Shown: piece after piece, positions 35,828 through 41,478 of the stretch
Layout: every line of letters starts with the position of its first letter
Numbering within the stretch: the stretch's first letter is position 1
IMG/VR virus record: IMGVR_UViG_3300032246_000397
Span: 1 to 64,000 of that record
DNA length: 64,000 nt
From: a virus
Direction: 5' to 3' (one strand)
Position numbers and translations under genes: made by a program
Notes under the pieces: model-generated
The model's input: only the letters and a program-made list of their open reading frames with translations
Database searches by the model: none
Told to the model about the DNA's origin: nothing

Positions 35828-36742
35828 TTACTGCATGGAACTGAAACTACCGAACTTGCTCAAGATATCGTCTATCCCTTCCTTCACATGATGGCGCACC
35901 GCATCGGAATCACGGATATCTTCTGCTTTGACACCATCTAATACTTTCTCCAACGACAGGCGAGCTTGCTCCAATCCTGAATCATTCTTAAGATTGAATC
36001 GCTTAAAACTTTCGATGTAATCTCTTGCTTTCTGAATCGTACCTTCGTAGATTTTGCGACGCTTGGTACGCAACTCGCCATTGACCTCTGACTCATCTAC
36101 ACCACAACAGTGGCTAATGGACTCCATCACCTCGACCAATCTCTCTGACTGTTCTTGTGCAATCGAATCTATAATGCCGTGCGATTGCTTTGTGTATGTT
36201 GTAAACAAATCATCAGCGATATCCTGCGCTATGCCACAACGAAAGTCGTTCATCGGAACTTCGGACACATAAAGGTTCAAGCTGAACTTGCTCGCCACTT
36301 GTTCTTTAGTTGGGTAGTCCGCACGATTGAACATAGTGCCTTGCTTGAAAGCCATGTCCGACACGATTGAATCGTAGTCCGTTGTTAATGAATCCACGAG
36401 AGAGTGGAAAGCTAATTCGTGTTCGTGATACTCTTGCTTGAACTTGGGTACGTCAACGCTAGGTAATAATTGTTGCGATTGATTCCATTTGTAAGTCCGA
36501 CGCTGAAGCCAGTTATAGATGGTCTGCCGATAATTCACCACCGCCTTATGCTTGGGATGGTTAGCTAACAGATTCTTAACATACCTGCCCGCCGACTTGT
36601 CAGCGTTCTTTGCCGTAGTAACTTCATCGCTGATGCCCCTGTCTTGCTTGGTGGCTGACCACACGCTTATGTCTACGCTGACTAACACCGCCGACGATGC
36701 AAGCGAGATCAGATGATCGGGTTTGGTTAATTCCATATTCAT
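35828..36742 (-). CDS. DUF3150-like protein, partner of the AAA+/VWA set
   Basis: 304 residues, helical and charged, with few Gly or Pro. It starts with a hydrophobic-polar segment containing ISVWSATKQD and includes long helices (QEQSERLVEVMESIS, KIYEGTIQKARDYIESF). In phages, proteins of this length and texture lie directly before CobS-like ATPases and are labelled DUF3150; I assign that by memory and position, not by search. First large gene of the replication operon after the promoter near 36.9 kb. Confidence 0.65.
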   Translation of the reverse strand: MNMELTKPDHLISLASSAVLVSVDISVWSATKQDRGISDEVTTAKNADKSAGRYVKNLLANHPKHKAVVNYRQTIYNWLQRRTYKWNQSQQLLPSVDVPKFKQEYHEHELAFHSLVDSLTTDYDSIVSDMAFKQGTMFNRADYPTKEQVASKFSLNLYVSEVPMNDFRCGIAQDIADDLFTTYTKQSHGIIDSIAQEQSERLVEVMESISHCCGVDESEVNGELRTKRRKIYEGTIQKARDYIESFKRFNLKNDSGLEQARLSLEKVLDGVKAEDIRDSDAVRHHVKEGIDDILSKFGSFSSMQ

Positions 36743-36761
36743 ATACTTCTCCTTGGTTGAT

Positions 36762-36869
36762 TTACTTCAAAAATAAAAGATGCTCGAAAAATCCAAAATC
36801 CACGACGACGTGGATAGCTAAATAAAACAATGCGACTATTACTAAACACTTACCAAAAAAGTTATCCAT
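36762..36869 (-). CDS. 35-residue membrane peptide, first gene after early promoter
   Basis: ATG 36869 is preceded by GGAGGAAGGA, among the strongest ribosome sites in the window, and by a promoter at 36894-36922. The peptide begins MDNFFGK, carries one membrane span (CLVIVALFYLAIHVVV) and ends LLFLK. Its coding sequence includes one copy of the palindrome ATCCAC-N6-GTGGAT. An early membrane-acting peptide is plausible; function unknown. Confidence 0.65.
   Translation of the reverse strand: MDNFFGKCLVIVALFYLAIHVVVDFGFFEHLLFLK
36798..36815. repeat. Palindromic repeat copy 1
   Basis: ATCCAC-GACGAC-GTGGAT followed by AGCTAAATA. One of five elements with the form YTCCAY-N6-GTGGAW in the early region. 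This copy lies inside the coding sequence of the 35-residue membrane peptide. Confidence 0.6.
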
Positions 36870-36893
36870 GATGTTCCTTCCTCCAGTTTCATA

Positions 36894-36922
36894 AGTATAC
36901 CACAACTTTACATATAAATCAA
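36894..36922 (-). promoter_or_regulatory. Sigma70-type early promoter, TTGATT-N17-TATACT
   Basis: On the minus strand TTGATT (36917-36922), a 17-base spacer, and TATACT (36894-36899). The spacer contains ATGTAAAGTTGTGG, shared with the promoter at 37889-37917. It would start transcription about 20 bases before the 35-residue peptide gene and drive the replication operon. Confidence 0.8.
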
Positions 36923-36945
36923 TAGTGGGGTATGAGTTTTTTATT

Positions 36946-37131
36946 TCACTCTTCGCCTGTAAACGTGCGTACCCAGTCCACATAGATTTCATCACGGTAG
37001 AGCCACCTAGCCTCACGCTTACGATTAGGTTTATCTATCGGGTAGTTAACCAATATGGCATGGGTATCGCCACGCACTAGCTTGTAGTACTCGGGTTTGT
37101 CAGGTTTGCGATAGAGTTTGATTACTTTCAC
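36946..37131 (-). CDS. Small protein of unknown function
   Basis: 61 residues, ATGA overlap with the zinc-finger-like gene before. Basic and aromatic (KLYRKPDKPEYYKLVRG, ARWLYRDEIYVDW). Last gene of the short operon from the 37.9-kb promoter; no terminator follows, so reading through to the next operon is likely. No family recognised. Confidence 0.65.
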   Translation of the reverse strand: MKVIKLYRKPDKPEYYKLVRGDTHAILVNYPIDKPNRKREARWLYRDEIYVDWVRTFTGEE

Positions 37132-37340
37132 GTTGTCCTCTTGGGGTTGAGTTGCTTGAGAATAGTCATGTCCGACACCATCATGTAATTGCTTTTGTTC
37201 ATGGGTACGACTGTGAACTTCCTACTCTTTGCGAGGTCATCACCACATGGACAACAAATCGCATAGCCTAGCTTCAGTCGCCCAGCGTCGTACACATCTC
37301 CGCATAGCTTACACTGTGGGGTAAAAGTTTCATCAATCAT
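37128..37340 (-). CDS. Small zinc-ribbon-like protein
   Basis: 70 residues from ATG 37340 (a GTG seven codons upstream is possible). CKLCGDVY ... CCPCGDD gives two Cys-x-x-Cys knuckles about 15 residues apart, a likely zinc ribbon. It overlaps the preceding gene by 8 bases. DNA, RNA or protein binding cannot be decided. Confidence 0.7.
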   Translation of the reverse strand: MIDETFTPQCKLCGDVYDAGRLKLGYAICCPCGDDLAKSRKFTVVPMNKSNYMMVSDMTILKQLNPKRTT

Positions 37341-37581
37341 GGTCGAACTCACAATATCCACAGTTTTCTACCAAGTGGCGAGCCATGTCACCCAAGACAC
37401 CTTCTATCTCTAGGATTAAATCTTCGCCATACTTATGTTGCCAACCTTGTAACGCAATACTTAGATTGTTGATGCGCTCCCATTCCTCTTCGGTGTCGTT
37501 GATAGCTGGAGGTGCAGTAACGCAATGAATAATGTCCTGCATATCCTCGTCTAGTTGTTGCTCAAAAGTTTTATTGCTCAT
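37333..37581 (-). CDS. Small acidic protein of unknown function
   Basis: 82 residues, ATGA overlap with the gene before. Strongly acidic, helical (QQLDEDMQDIIHCV, TEEEWERINNLSIALQ), ending with CGYCEFDHD. Early-expressed acidic small proteins in phages are often host-protein inhibitors; that is only a general possibility here. Confidence 0.7.
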   Translation of the reverse strand: MSNKTFEQQLDEDMQDIIHCVTAPPAINDTEEEWERINNLSIALQGWQHKYGEDLILEIEGVLGDMARHLVENCGYCEFDHD

Positions 37582-37784
37582 GGTAAGTATCCTTTCTCAT
37601 CGCCGAATGACTGCTCATACTTGTCGAGCCAGTCGTTGAACTCCGCTTCGTGGATCGCCCACTCTTCGTCGCTATCTTCCATTCCACTTAGTCGTGGATC
37701 AAGGTTTTGGAAGGTTTTACTGCCAGCACTTCGTTTGCTCCTCTCCTCATTGAATTGAATCATTGCTTGCTTTAGTTTGCCCAT
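37578..37784 (-). CDS. Small acidic protein, first gene of early operon
   Basis: 68 residues. ATG 37784 is chosen because AAGGAGAAGGAC directly precedes it; the frame is open upstream but that part would cover the leader hairpin. Charged and helical with Trp/Asp/Glu-rich C-terminal half (DEEWAIHEAEFNDWLDK). Driven by the promoter at 37889-37917, with a leader of about 100 bases that holds a palindrome. Confidence 0.7.
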   Translation of the reverse strand: MGKLKQAMIQFNEERSKRSAGSKTFQNLDPRLSGMEDSDEEWAIHEAEFNDWLDKYEQSFGDEKGYLP

Positions 37785-37811
37785 GTCCTTCTCCTTCATT
37801 AGAGTTGTAAA

Positions 37812-37829
37812 TTCCACTACATCGTGGAA
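37812..37829. repeat. Palindromic repeat copy 2, in leader
   Basis: TTCCAC-TACATC-GTGGAA, a perfect 6-bp inverted repeat, followed by AGCTAAATAGCG. It lies between promoter and ribosome site of the 68-residue gene, so it can act as an operator or as an mRNA hairpin. Confidence 0.75.
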
Positions 37830-37888
37830 AGCTAAATAGCGTTGCTGGGTTCGGGTTGCTTCGTGAAATGTCGCCCATCAACATTATT

Positions 37889-37917
37889 AGTATACCACAA
37901 CTTTACTTATTAATCAA
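37889..37917 (-). promoter_or_regulatory. Sigma70-type early promoter, TTGATT-N17-TATACT
   Basis: Minus strand TTGATT (37912-37917), 17-base spacer, TATACT (37889-37894). Spacer and -10 flank (GTAAAGTTGTGGTATACT) are identical to the promoter at 36.9 kb. It drives four ATGA-coupled small genes. Confidence 0.8.
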
Positions 37918-37952
37918 GCTCTTATATGACTTTTTTATACGAGACAAGAACC

Positions 37953-38330
37953 AAAAAATTCCAAGTTCGGTTGAAAAATTCCAGTAAAATTCCAAGTTCA
38001 AAAACCGATTTGGAATTTTTTTAGACGAGGTAAAATCGGGCTGGAAGCCTTATGTTATCTACTAGTAGTAGTAGTAAGATATATATAAATATATAAAAAA
38101 TTCCAAAATTCCAGTAAATAAAATAGAGGGCGGTACCTTGTAGTCGTTTTTTGCACTGGCTGGGCAAAGTCTTTGCTTGCTAAATATTTCCAATTTACCC
38201 TGCCCCCTCCTAAAAAAACTTGGAATTTTGGAATTTTTTAGAAATGTCCTTATAGATCAATGTCTTACAAGCGAAAAAAATTCCAACTAGGTAAAAAAGT
38301 TCTGAATAGGTTTTTGGAATTTTTGATTTT
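37953..38330. other. Gene-free AT-rich region with AATTCCA iterons, candidate replication origin
   Basis: Between the early promoter and the cassette terminator no coding frame is convincing. The sequence holds about ten AATTCCA/TGGAATT motifs in both orientations (near 37957, 37977, 37988, 38010, 38099, 38107, 38221, 38228, 38279 and 38314), two with the extension AAGTTC. It also has a (TAG)4 run and TATATATAAATATATAAAAAA (38060-38100). Iterons plus an easily melted tract between divergent operator arrays is a typical origin layout. No function is proven. Confidence 0.55.
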
Positions 38331-38400
38331 GCATTGGGCCTGCTGTGTCTGAGCCACGTAACCTATCATTTCTTAGAATTCTAAATGATGCATAGCCAAA

Positions 38401-38418
38401 TTCCACTAGACCGTGGAA
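38401..38418. repeat. Palindromic repeat copy 3
   Basis: TTCCAC-TAGACC-GTGGAA followed by AGCTAAATAGCG, sharing arms and 12-base tail with the copy at 37812. It lies between the candidate origin and the 38.47-kb direct repeat. Confidence 0.75.
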
Positions 38419-38465
38419 AGCTAAATAGCGACCTTGTGCTGGCAAAGGCAAGGCGTTCGCGCACG

Positions 38466-38505
38466 CGCTCGAGAACAAATAACTGGCTTCAAAATCGCTA
38501 GGCGC
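38466..38505. repeat. Cassette-boundary repeat R1
   Basis: First copy of a repeat of roughly 38 bp with the core CTCGAGRACAAATAACTGG and TTCAAAATCGC to its right. It sits immediately beyond the terminator of the 196-residue gene. Two more copies occupy the same place after the terminators at 39.3 and 40.15 kb. Confidence 0.85.
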
Positions 38506-38540
38506 AAAAAAAGGGACAGGGCAATTAAGCCCCATCCCTT
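38505..38540 (-). terminator. Strong rho-independent terminator
   Basis: Minus strand AAGGGATGGGGC-TTAATT-GCCCTGTCCCTT then seven T: a 12-pair stem with two G-U pairs and a U-tract. It lies ten bases after the stop of the 196-residue paralog gene and closes that single-gene transcript. Confidence 0.92.
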
Positions 38541-38549
38541 AGAACTATC

Positions 38550-39140
38550 TTACTTGATAGCTTTTACAATCGCACTGATTACAGCATCATCTACTGTACT
38601 ATCTCCCCTGCCCTTAGCTGTCTTAGCACGGGTTTTGATAGTGTCTACTGTTTCAGCCAACCAAACAGCAAAATCTTTGGTAGGCGCACGGTCATGAGTC
38701 TTACCGTCCAGCTTATCCTTGTATTGCTTAACGTATCGTTTAAGATCCTTCATACGGTTGGATTTGTAATCGGACCAGTCATCCCGCCATCCCTTATGAA
38801 TACCATGCTTGACGGGATCTTCGTTACGCCATTTACCAAACTCTTGAGAAGAGTAGGACATCACGACGTTGATATCAACCTTAAATGCGCCATCAGTATC
38901 TTCTGATACTGGGATCCAATCAGCACTGTAGTACTGGGGAGGATTTAGCTCATTAAAACGTAACATCTGACCCGACTCAATCTCTACTTTGATTTCATCA
39001 GGAATGGCATCTAAAAACGACGGGCATTTATTGTAGATAAACTGACCGATATTAATACCACGTTCAGAACTGATACAGCCTTGATAGCTTGCGTCCTTCA
39101 AGCTAGTGATTTCGGACGTGAATGATTTTTTGATAATCAT
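38550..39140 (-). CDS. Early protein, paralog of the 39.3-kb gene, unknown function
   Basis: 196 residues. It aligns end to end with the 215-residue protein next door: ITSLKDASYQ, IPDEIK, LRFNEL, SYSSQEFGKWRNEDP, NRMKDLKR and KGRGDST have clear counterparts there. Its own promoter (39178-39206) and strong terminator make a single-gene unit. GGAG lies 6 bases before ATG. High-expression signals and a DNA-binding-like basic character suggest an abundant nucleic-acid-associated protein, which is inference. Confidence 0.8.
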   Translation of the reverse strand: MIIKKSFTSEITSLKDASYQGCISSERGINIGQFIYNKCPSFLDAIPDEIKVEIESGQMLRFNELNPPQYYSADWIPVSEDTDGAFKVDINVVMSYSSQEFGKWRNEDPVKHGIHKGWRDDWSDYKSNRMKDLKRYVKQYKDKLDGKTHDRAPTKDFAVWLAETVDTIKTRAKTAKGRGDSTVDDAVISAIVKAIK

Positions 39141-39177
39141 CTCCTATATCTGACAGACCATTCTGTCATTAACTACA

Positions 39178-39206
39178 GTTCTACACGACAGACCCCCTTA
39201 TGTAAA
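39178..39206 (-). promoter_or_regulatory. Promoter TTTACA-N17-TAGAAC with flanking operator
   Basis: Minus strand -35 TTTACA (39201-39206), 17-base spacer, -10 TAGAAC (39178-39183), 38 bases before the ATG of the 196-residue gene. TATGTAAAGTT overlaps the -35, and palindrome copy 4 (TTCCAT-N6-GTGGAC, 39208-39225) lies just upstream. Confidence 0.8.
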
Positions 39207-39207
39207 G

Positions 39208-39225
39208 TTCCATGACCTAGTGGAC
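39208..39225. repeat. Palindromic repeat copy 4 (imperfect)
   Basis: TTCCAT-GACCTA-GTGGAC: a five-pair inverted repeat including one G-U wobble, placed directly upstream of the -35 box, then CTTAAACAATGCGC. Weaker than copies 1-3 but in the same format and spacing. Confidence 0.55.
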
Positions 39226-39250
39226 TCTTAAACAATGCGCTCGCTCGGTG

Positions 39251-39289
39251 CGCTCGAGGACAAATAACTGGTTTCAAAATCGCAGGGCG
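39251..39289. repeat. Cassette-boundary repeat R2
   Basis: Second copy of the core CTCGAGGACAAATAACTGG followed by TTTCAAAATCGC. It lies between the terminator of the 215-residue gene and the promoter of its 196-residue paralog. Confidence 0.88.
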
Positions 39290-39318
39290 AAAAAAAGGGG
39301 AGAGCCGAAGCCCTCCCC
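39290..39318 (-). terminator. Rho-independent terminator with UUCG loop
   Basis: Minus strand GGGGAGGGC-TTCG-GCTCTCCCC then seven T. Nine-pair stem, one G-U, closed by a UUCG tetraloop. It follows the stop of the 215-residue gene by seven bases. Confidence 0.93.
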
Positions 39319-39324
39319 AATCTG

Positions 39325-39972
39325 TTACTTATTCCATTGAACCATAAAAGCGTCAACGGCTAACTTCAACTTCGCCTCGTTCGCGGTCTCATCACCACGA
39401 GACTTAGCGTTCTTGCACTTCACGATCAAACCTTGATCGCCCTTGAACACTTCAACCACGCGTTGATTAAAGTCTAGCGTAGCGCCACGCTCTTTCGTTT
39501 TACCCTCGTTCAGGATAGTACGGGCTTGGCGCTTTAGATCGCCTAAGCGGTTAGAGCAGTAGGTGTTCACCTTGTCGCGCCATGACTTGATGATTGCGTG
39601 TAGGTACGGATTTTCGTTTTTCAACTTACCGTACTGTTGTTGACTGAAACTGAAAGCGTAGTCAACACCAACAACCACCTTTTCACGCTCATCTTCGAGA
39701 GCAGGGTTTGAGCCGTCGATCAATAAATAGTGATCGTTAACAATCGCGTAGCGTTCGGCTTTGTTCACTTCGTTAAAGCGTAAACGATAGCCGTCATACA
39801 ACTGCTCTTTGACTTCGTCGGGTACAGTTTCGGGAAACCCCTTTGACTGCTCCATAACATAGCGAGCAACACCACGCATACGGTCATTAGCAACCGCTTG
39901 TTTATACGCACCATCTTTGAAAGAGGTGATCTGATCGTTTACTGCAGGTACTGCGAGGGCTTTAGTAGCCAT
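39325..39972 (-). CDS. Early protein, paralog of the 38.55-kb gene, unknown function
   Basis: 215 residues. Blocks shared with the 196-residue neighbour include ITSFKDGAYK, VPDEVKEQL, LRFNEV, FSFSQQQYGKLKNENP, SNRLGDLKR and KSRGDET. Lys/Arg-rich C-terminal half. AAGGAG precedes the ATG, with promoter TTTACA-N17-TATAAC 60 bases upstream and its own UUCG terminator. The twin arrangement points to duplication of a complete transcription unit. No known domain recognised. Confidence 0.8.
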   Translation of the reverse strand: MATKALAVPAVNDQITSFKDGAYKQAVANDRMRGVARYVMEQSKGFPETVPDEVKEQLYDGYRLRFNEVNKAERYAIVNDHYLLIDGSNPALEDEREKVVVGVDYAFSFSQQQYGKLKNENPYLHAIIKSWRDKVNTYCSNRLGDLKRQARTILNEGKTKERGATLDFNQRVVEVFKGDQGLIVKCKNAKSRGDETANEAKLKLAVDAFMVQWNK

Positions 39973-40032
39973 AGTAATGCTCCTTATAAAATAAGTACTG
40001 CATGGGCAACACCATTGTTAACCCATGATTAA

Positions 40033-40061
40033 GTTATACGCTCACACGCTCCATATGTAAA
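40033..40061 (-). promoter_or_regulatory. Promoter TTTACA-N17-TATAAC
   Basis: Minus strand -35 TTTACA (40056-40061), 17-base spacer, -10 TATAAC (40033-40038), followed by TTAA. ATATGTAAAGTT overlaps the -35 and palindrome copy 5 (40063-40080) abuts it. Drives the 215-residue gene. Confidence 0.85.
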
Positions 40062-40062
40062 G

Positions 40063-40080
40063 TTTCACCCCCTAGTGGAT
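40063..40080. repeat. Palindromic repeat copy 5 (imperfect)
   Basis: TTTCAC-CCCCTA-GTGGAT followed by AGCTAGGCAACGCG. Same six-base loop and right arm as the other copies; the left arm pairs in five positions with a wobble. Lies just upstream of the -35 box of the 40.03-kb promoter. Confidence 0.55.
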
Positions 40081-40105
40081 AGCTAGGCAACGCGCGCGCT
40101 TGATT

Positions 40106-40137
40106 CGCTCGAGGACAAATAACTGGTATCAATAGGC
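40106..40137. repeat. Cassette-boundary repeat R3
   Basis: Third copy of CTCGAGGACAAATAACTGG, with a shorter right part (TATCAATAGGC). It lies between the terminator of the 107-residue gene and the promoter of the 215-residue gene. Confidence 0.85.
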
Positions 40138-40165
40138 AAAAAGAAAGCCGACCCGAAGGTCGGCT
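40138..40165 (-). terminator. Rho-independent terminator with UUCG loop
   Basis: Minus strand AGCCGACC-TTCG-GGTCGGCT then TTCTTTTT. Perfect eight-pair stem and UUCG loop, six bases after the stop of the 107-residue gene. Ends the first early operon. Confidence 0.93.
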
Positions 40166-40170
40166 AAGTA

Positions 40171-40494
40171 CTACAAGGAATTGCTACACATTCCACCATG
40201 CTTAAGTATCACTTGAATGATTACCTCAGCAGGAACCCAACAGAATACGGTGCTATCTTCACACTCATGAAAGGGCATGAGTAGCTCTTCATGCTGACTT
40301 GGATAACCTACCTCATACTGCACATATGCTGTAGTGTTATCAGTACGAGGCGTTGAGTAATGGTGCTTACTTGCCTGTACTGACATGGTGAAACCGTCAG
40401 CACATTCGATTGGCGTAGCAACATTAGTGCTATCTTTAGTACTAGCTATATGCTTATTGATAGCAGTCCAAGTAGGTAGGATATTGACTCTCAT
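40171..40494 (-). CDS. Small early protein of unknown function
   Basis: 107 residues from ATG 40494, which has AAGGAG upstream and overlaps the previous stop (ATGA); the longer open frame would run through the membrane-protein gene. Mixed composition with CWVPAEVIIQVILKHGG near the C-terminus. Third gene of the first early operon. No domain recognised. Confidence 0.72.
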   Translation of the reverse strand: MRVNILPTWTAINKHIASTKDSTNVATPIECADGFTMSVQASKHHYSTPRTDNTTAYVQYEVGYPSQHEELLMPFHECEDSTVFCWVPAEVIIQVILKHGGMCSNSL

Positions 40495-40658
40495 TCTATT
40501 TCTCCTTCTGCGCTTATTAGTAAAGTAATACCGATAGTTGATACGACAGTGCCTGCGATATACAGTAGACCGCCATGCTCCCATGTGTTGACCACAAAGA
40601 AACAAAATGCAACAGTGTTGACGAACATTAAGAACATCAGTGATTTGAATGTAAACAT
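40491..40658 (-). CDS. 55-residue two-span membrane protein
   Basis: ATG 40658 has AAGGAG six bases upstream. Two hydrophobic segments (about residues 6-24 and 31-48) joined by NTWEHGG, then an acidic end AEGEIE: a hairpin inner-membrane protein. Early membrane proteins of this size often alter superinfection or host membrane state; that is only a possibility. The longer open frame upstream lacks a ribosome site. Confidence 0.7.
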   Translation of the reverse strand: MFTFKSLMFLMFVNTVAFCFFVVNTWEHGGLLYIAGTVVSTIGITLLISAEGEIE

Positions 40659-40677
40659 TTGAAACTCCTTGATTAGT

Positions 40678-40695
40678 GGGGGGCTTGCGCCCCCC
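40678..40695 (-). promoter_or_regulatory. Intergenic GC hairpin without U-tract
   Basis: GGGGGGC-TTGC-GCCCCCC, a perfect seven-pair stem (GCAA loop on the minus strand) between the first and second early genes. It lacks a run of U, so it is more likely an mRNA-stability or attenuation hairpin than a terminator. Confidence 0.65.
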
Positions 40696-40701
40696 TGTTG
40701 G

Positions 40702-40929
40702 TTATAAGAACTTGCGTACAATCCACTGAGCGTTGATGTAGTCAGGCTTGATGGACATCCGATTAAGTTCCTTGAACTTGGCTAGTGTTGCTTGCCCTTC
40801 ATCAAACGTCAGGCAATGATGTCGTGCCAGTGTGATACGTTTGAACTTATGTTTAGTATCTAGCAAGTGGTTAACAGGATTAACTACTAACATCTCTATT
40901 ACTAATGTACCTTCTAATTGGTCTTGCAT
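40702..40929 (-). CDS. Small early protein, first gene of minus-strand module
   Basis: 75 residues. ATG 40929 is selected for the AAGGAG six bases upstream; upstream in-frame ATGs lie in the promoter leader. Sequence starts MQDQLEGTLVIEML, contains RITLARHHCLTF and ends WIVRKFL; alpha/beta, basic. Transcribed from the promoter at 40985-41013. No family recognised. Confidence 0.7.
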   Translation of the reverse strand: MQDQLEGTLVIEMLVVNPVNHLLDTKHKFKRITLARHHCLTFDEGQATLAKFKELNRMSIKPDYINAQWIVRKFL

Positions 40930-40984
40930 GACATTCTCCTTGTAGTTAGTCATATGGTTTGCACTATTGCTTACCATGATTTAA

Positions 40985-41013
40985 GTTATACATGCCCTAT
41001 CCCCATATGTAAA
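40985..41013 (-). promoter_or_regulatory. Leading early promoter TTTACA-N17-TATAAC
   Basis: Minus strand -35 TTTACA (41008-41013), 17-base spacer, -10 TATAAC (40985-40990), followed by TTAA as in the 40.03-kb promoter. ATATGTAAAGTT overlaps the -35. No palindrome is present upstream; instead there is GCGGGCGCGCGAC. First promoter of the early module. Confidence 0.85.
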
Positions 41014-41277
41014 GTTTGCGGGCGCGCGACAACACCCCCATACACCCGTTTACCAGCTTGGTTCCATCCGCGCCCCATACCCCCTAATACAGACGAATAA
41101 CTCCACAAATTTCTCAAACACAGACGCCTCAATTAATGCTTTAACCTATTGATATACAAACAAAAAAACATATATTTTTAACCGCCAAGACGTACCCCCT
41201 TGTAGTTTTTATGTCCTACGCCACAGATTCCGCCATACAGAACACCCCCCGTCTGTTTTAGATTAGGCATATCCCCA
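41014..41277. other. Divergent control region, no gene seen
   Basis: About 260 bases between the leftward early promoter and the rightward promoter at 41278. Many C-runs on the plus strand (CCCCC, CCCCCC) alternate with AT-rich tracts (ACATATATTTTTAA). CAGACG occurs twice and CGTCTG once. I see no coding frame and no clear extra promoter. Confidence 0.5.
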
Positions 41278-41307
41278 TATACATTTTTGTAAATTTTAAG
41301 ATACAAT
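41278..41307 (+). promoter_or_regulatory. Rightward promoter, TATACA-N18-TACAAT
   Basis: TATACA (41278-41283), 18-base spacer, TACAAT (41302-41307). The palindrome GGTGCACC (41309-41316) covers the expected start site and would suit a repressor. Drives the 45-residue gene. Confidence 0.6.
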
Positions 41308-41340
41308 TGGTGCACCGCAACATAACTTATGGAGAAAACC

Positions 41341-41478
41341 ATGTTTGATTTTGAAAAGCAGTATAAAGATGCATTAAATAAGTTTGAAATTGTAGCTAAC
41401 CAAACTAAGCAAGCGTATGAGTTTTGGCTAAGTACCGTAATGGATACTTGGAAAGACCTTTACAGCAATAAGAAGTAA
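41341..41478 (+). CDS. 45-residue helical protein, weakly phasin-like
   Basis: ATG with GGAG six bases upstream and a promoter and TGCACC palindrome before it. Composition is amphipathic and helical (MFDFEKQYKDALNKF, then AYEFWLSTVMDTWKDL), rich in Phe, Lys, Asp and Trp, ending SNKK. The N-terminal pattern and the TGC-rich dyad recall small phasin genes of PHA-making proteobacteria, but the resemblance is impressionistic. It is the only gene between the two divergent modules. Confidence 0.65.
   Translation: MFDFEKQYKDALNKFEIVANQTKQAYEFWLSTVMDTWKDLYSNKK

Noticed and set aside
38466-40137. Three similar repeats considered as a CRISPR array
   Set aside because: Only three copies, spaced 785-855 bases apart with genes between them; no spacers and no cas genes.
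41220-41270. C-rich runs considered as a G-quadruplex on the minus strand
   Set aside because: Runs are unevenly spaced and too few for a convincing four-tract structure.
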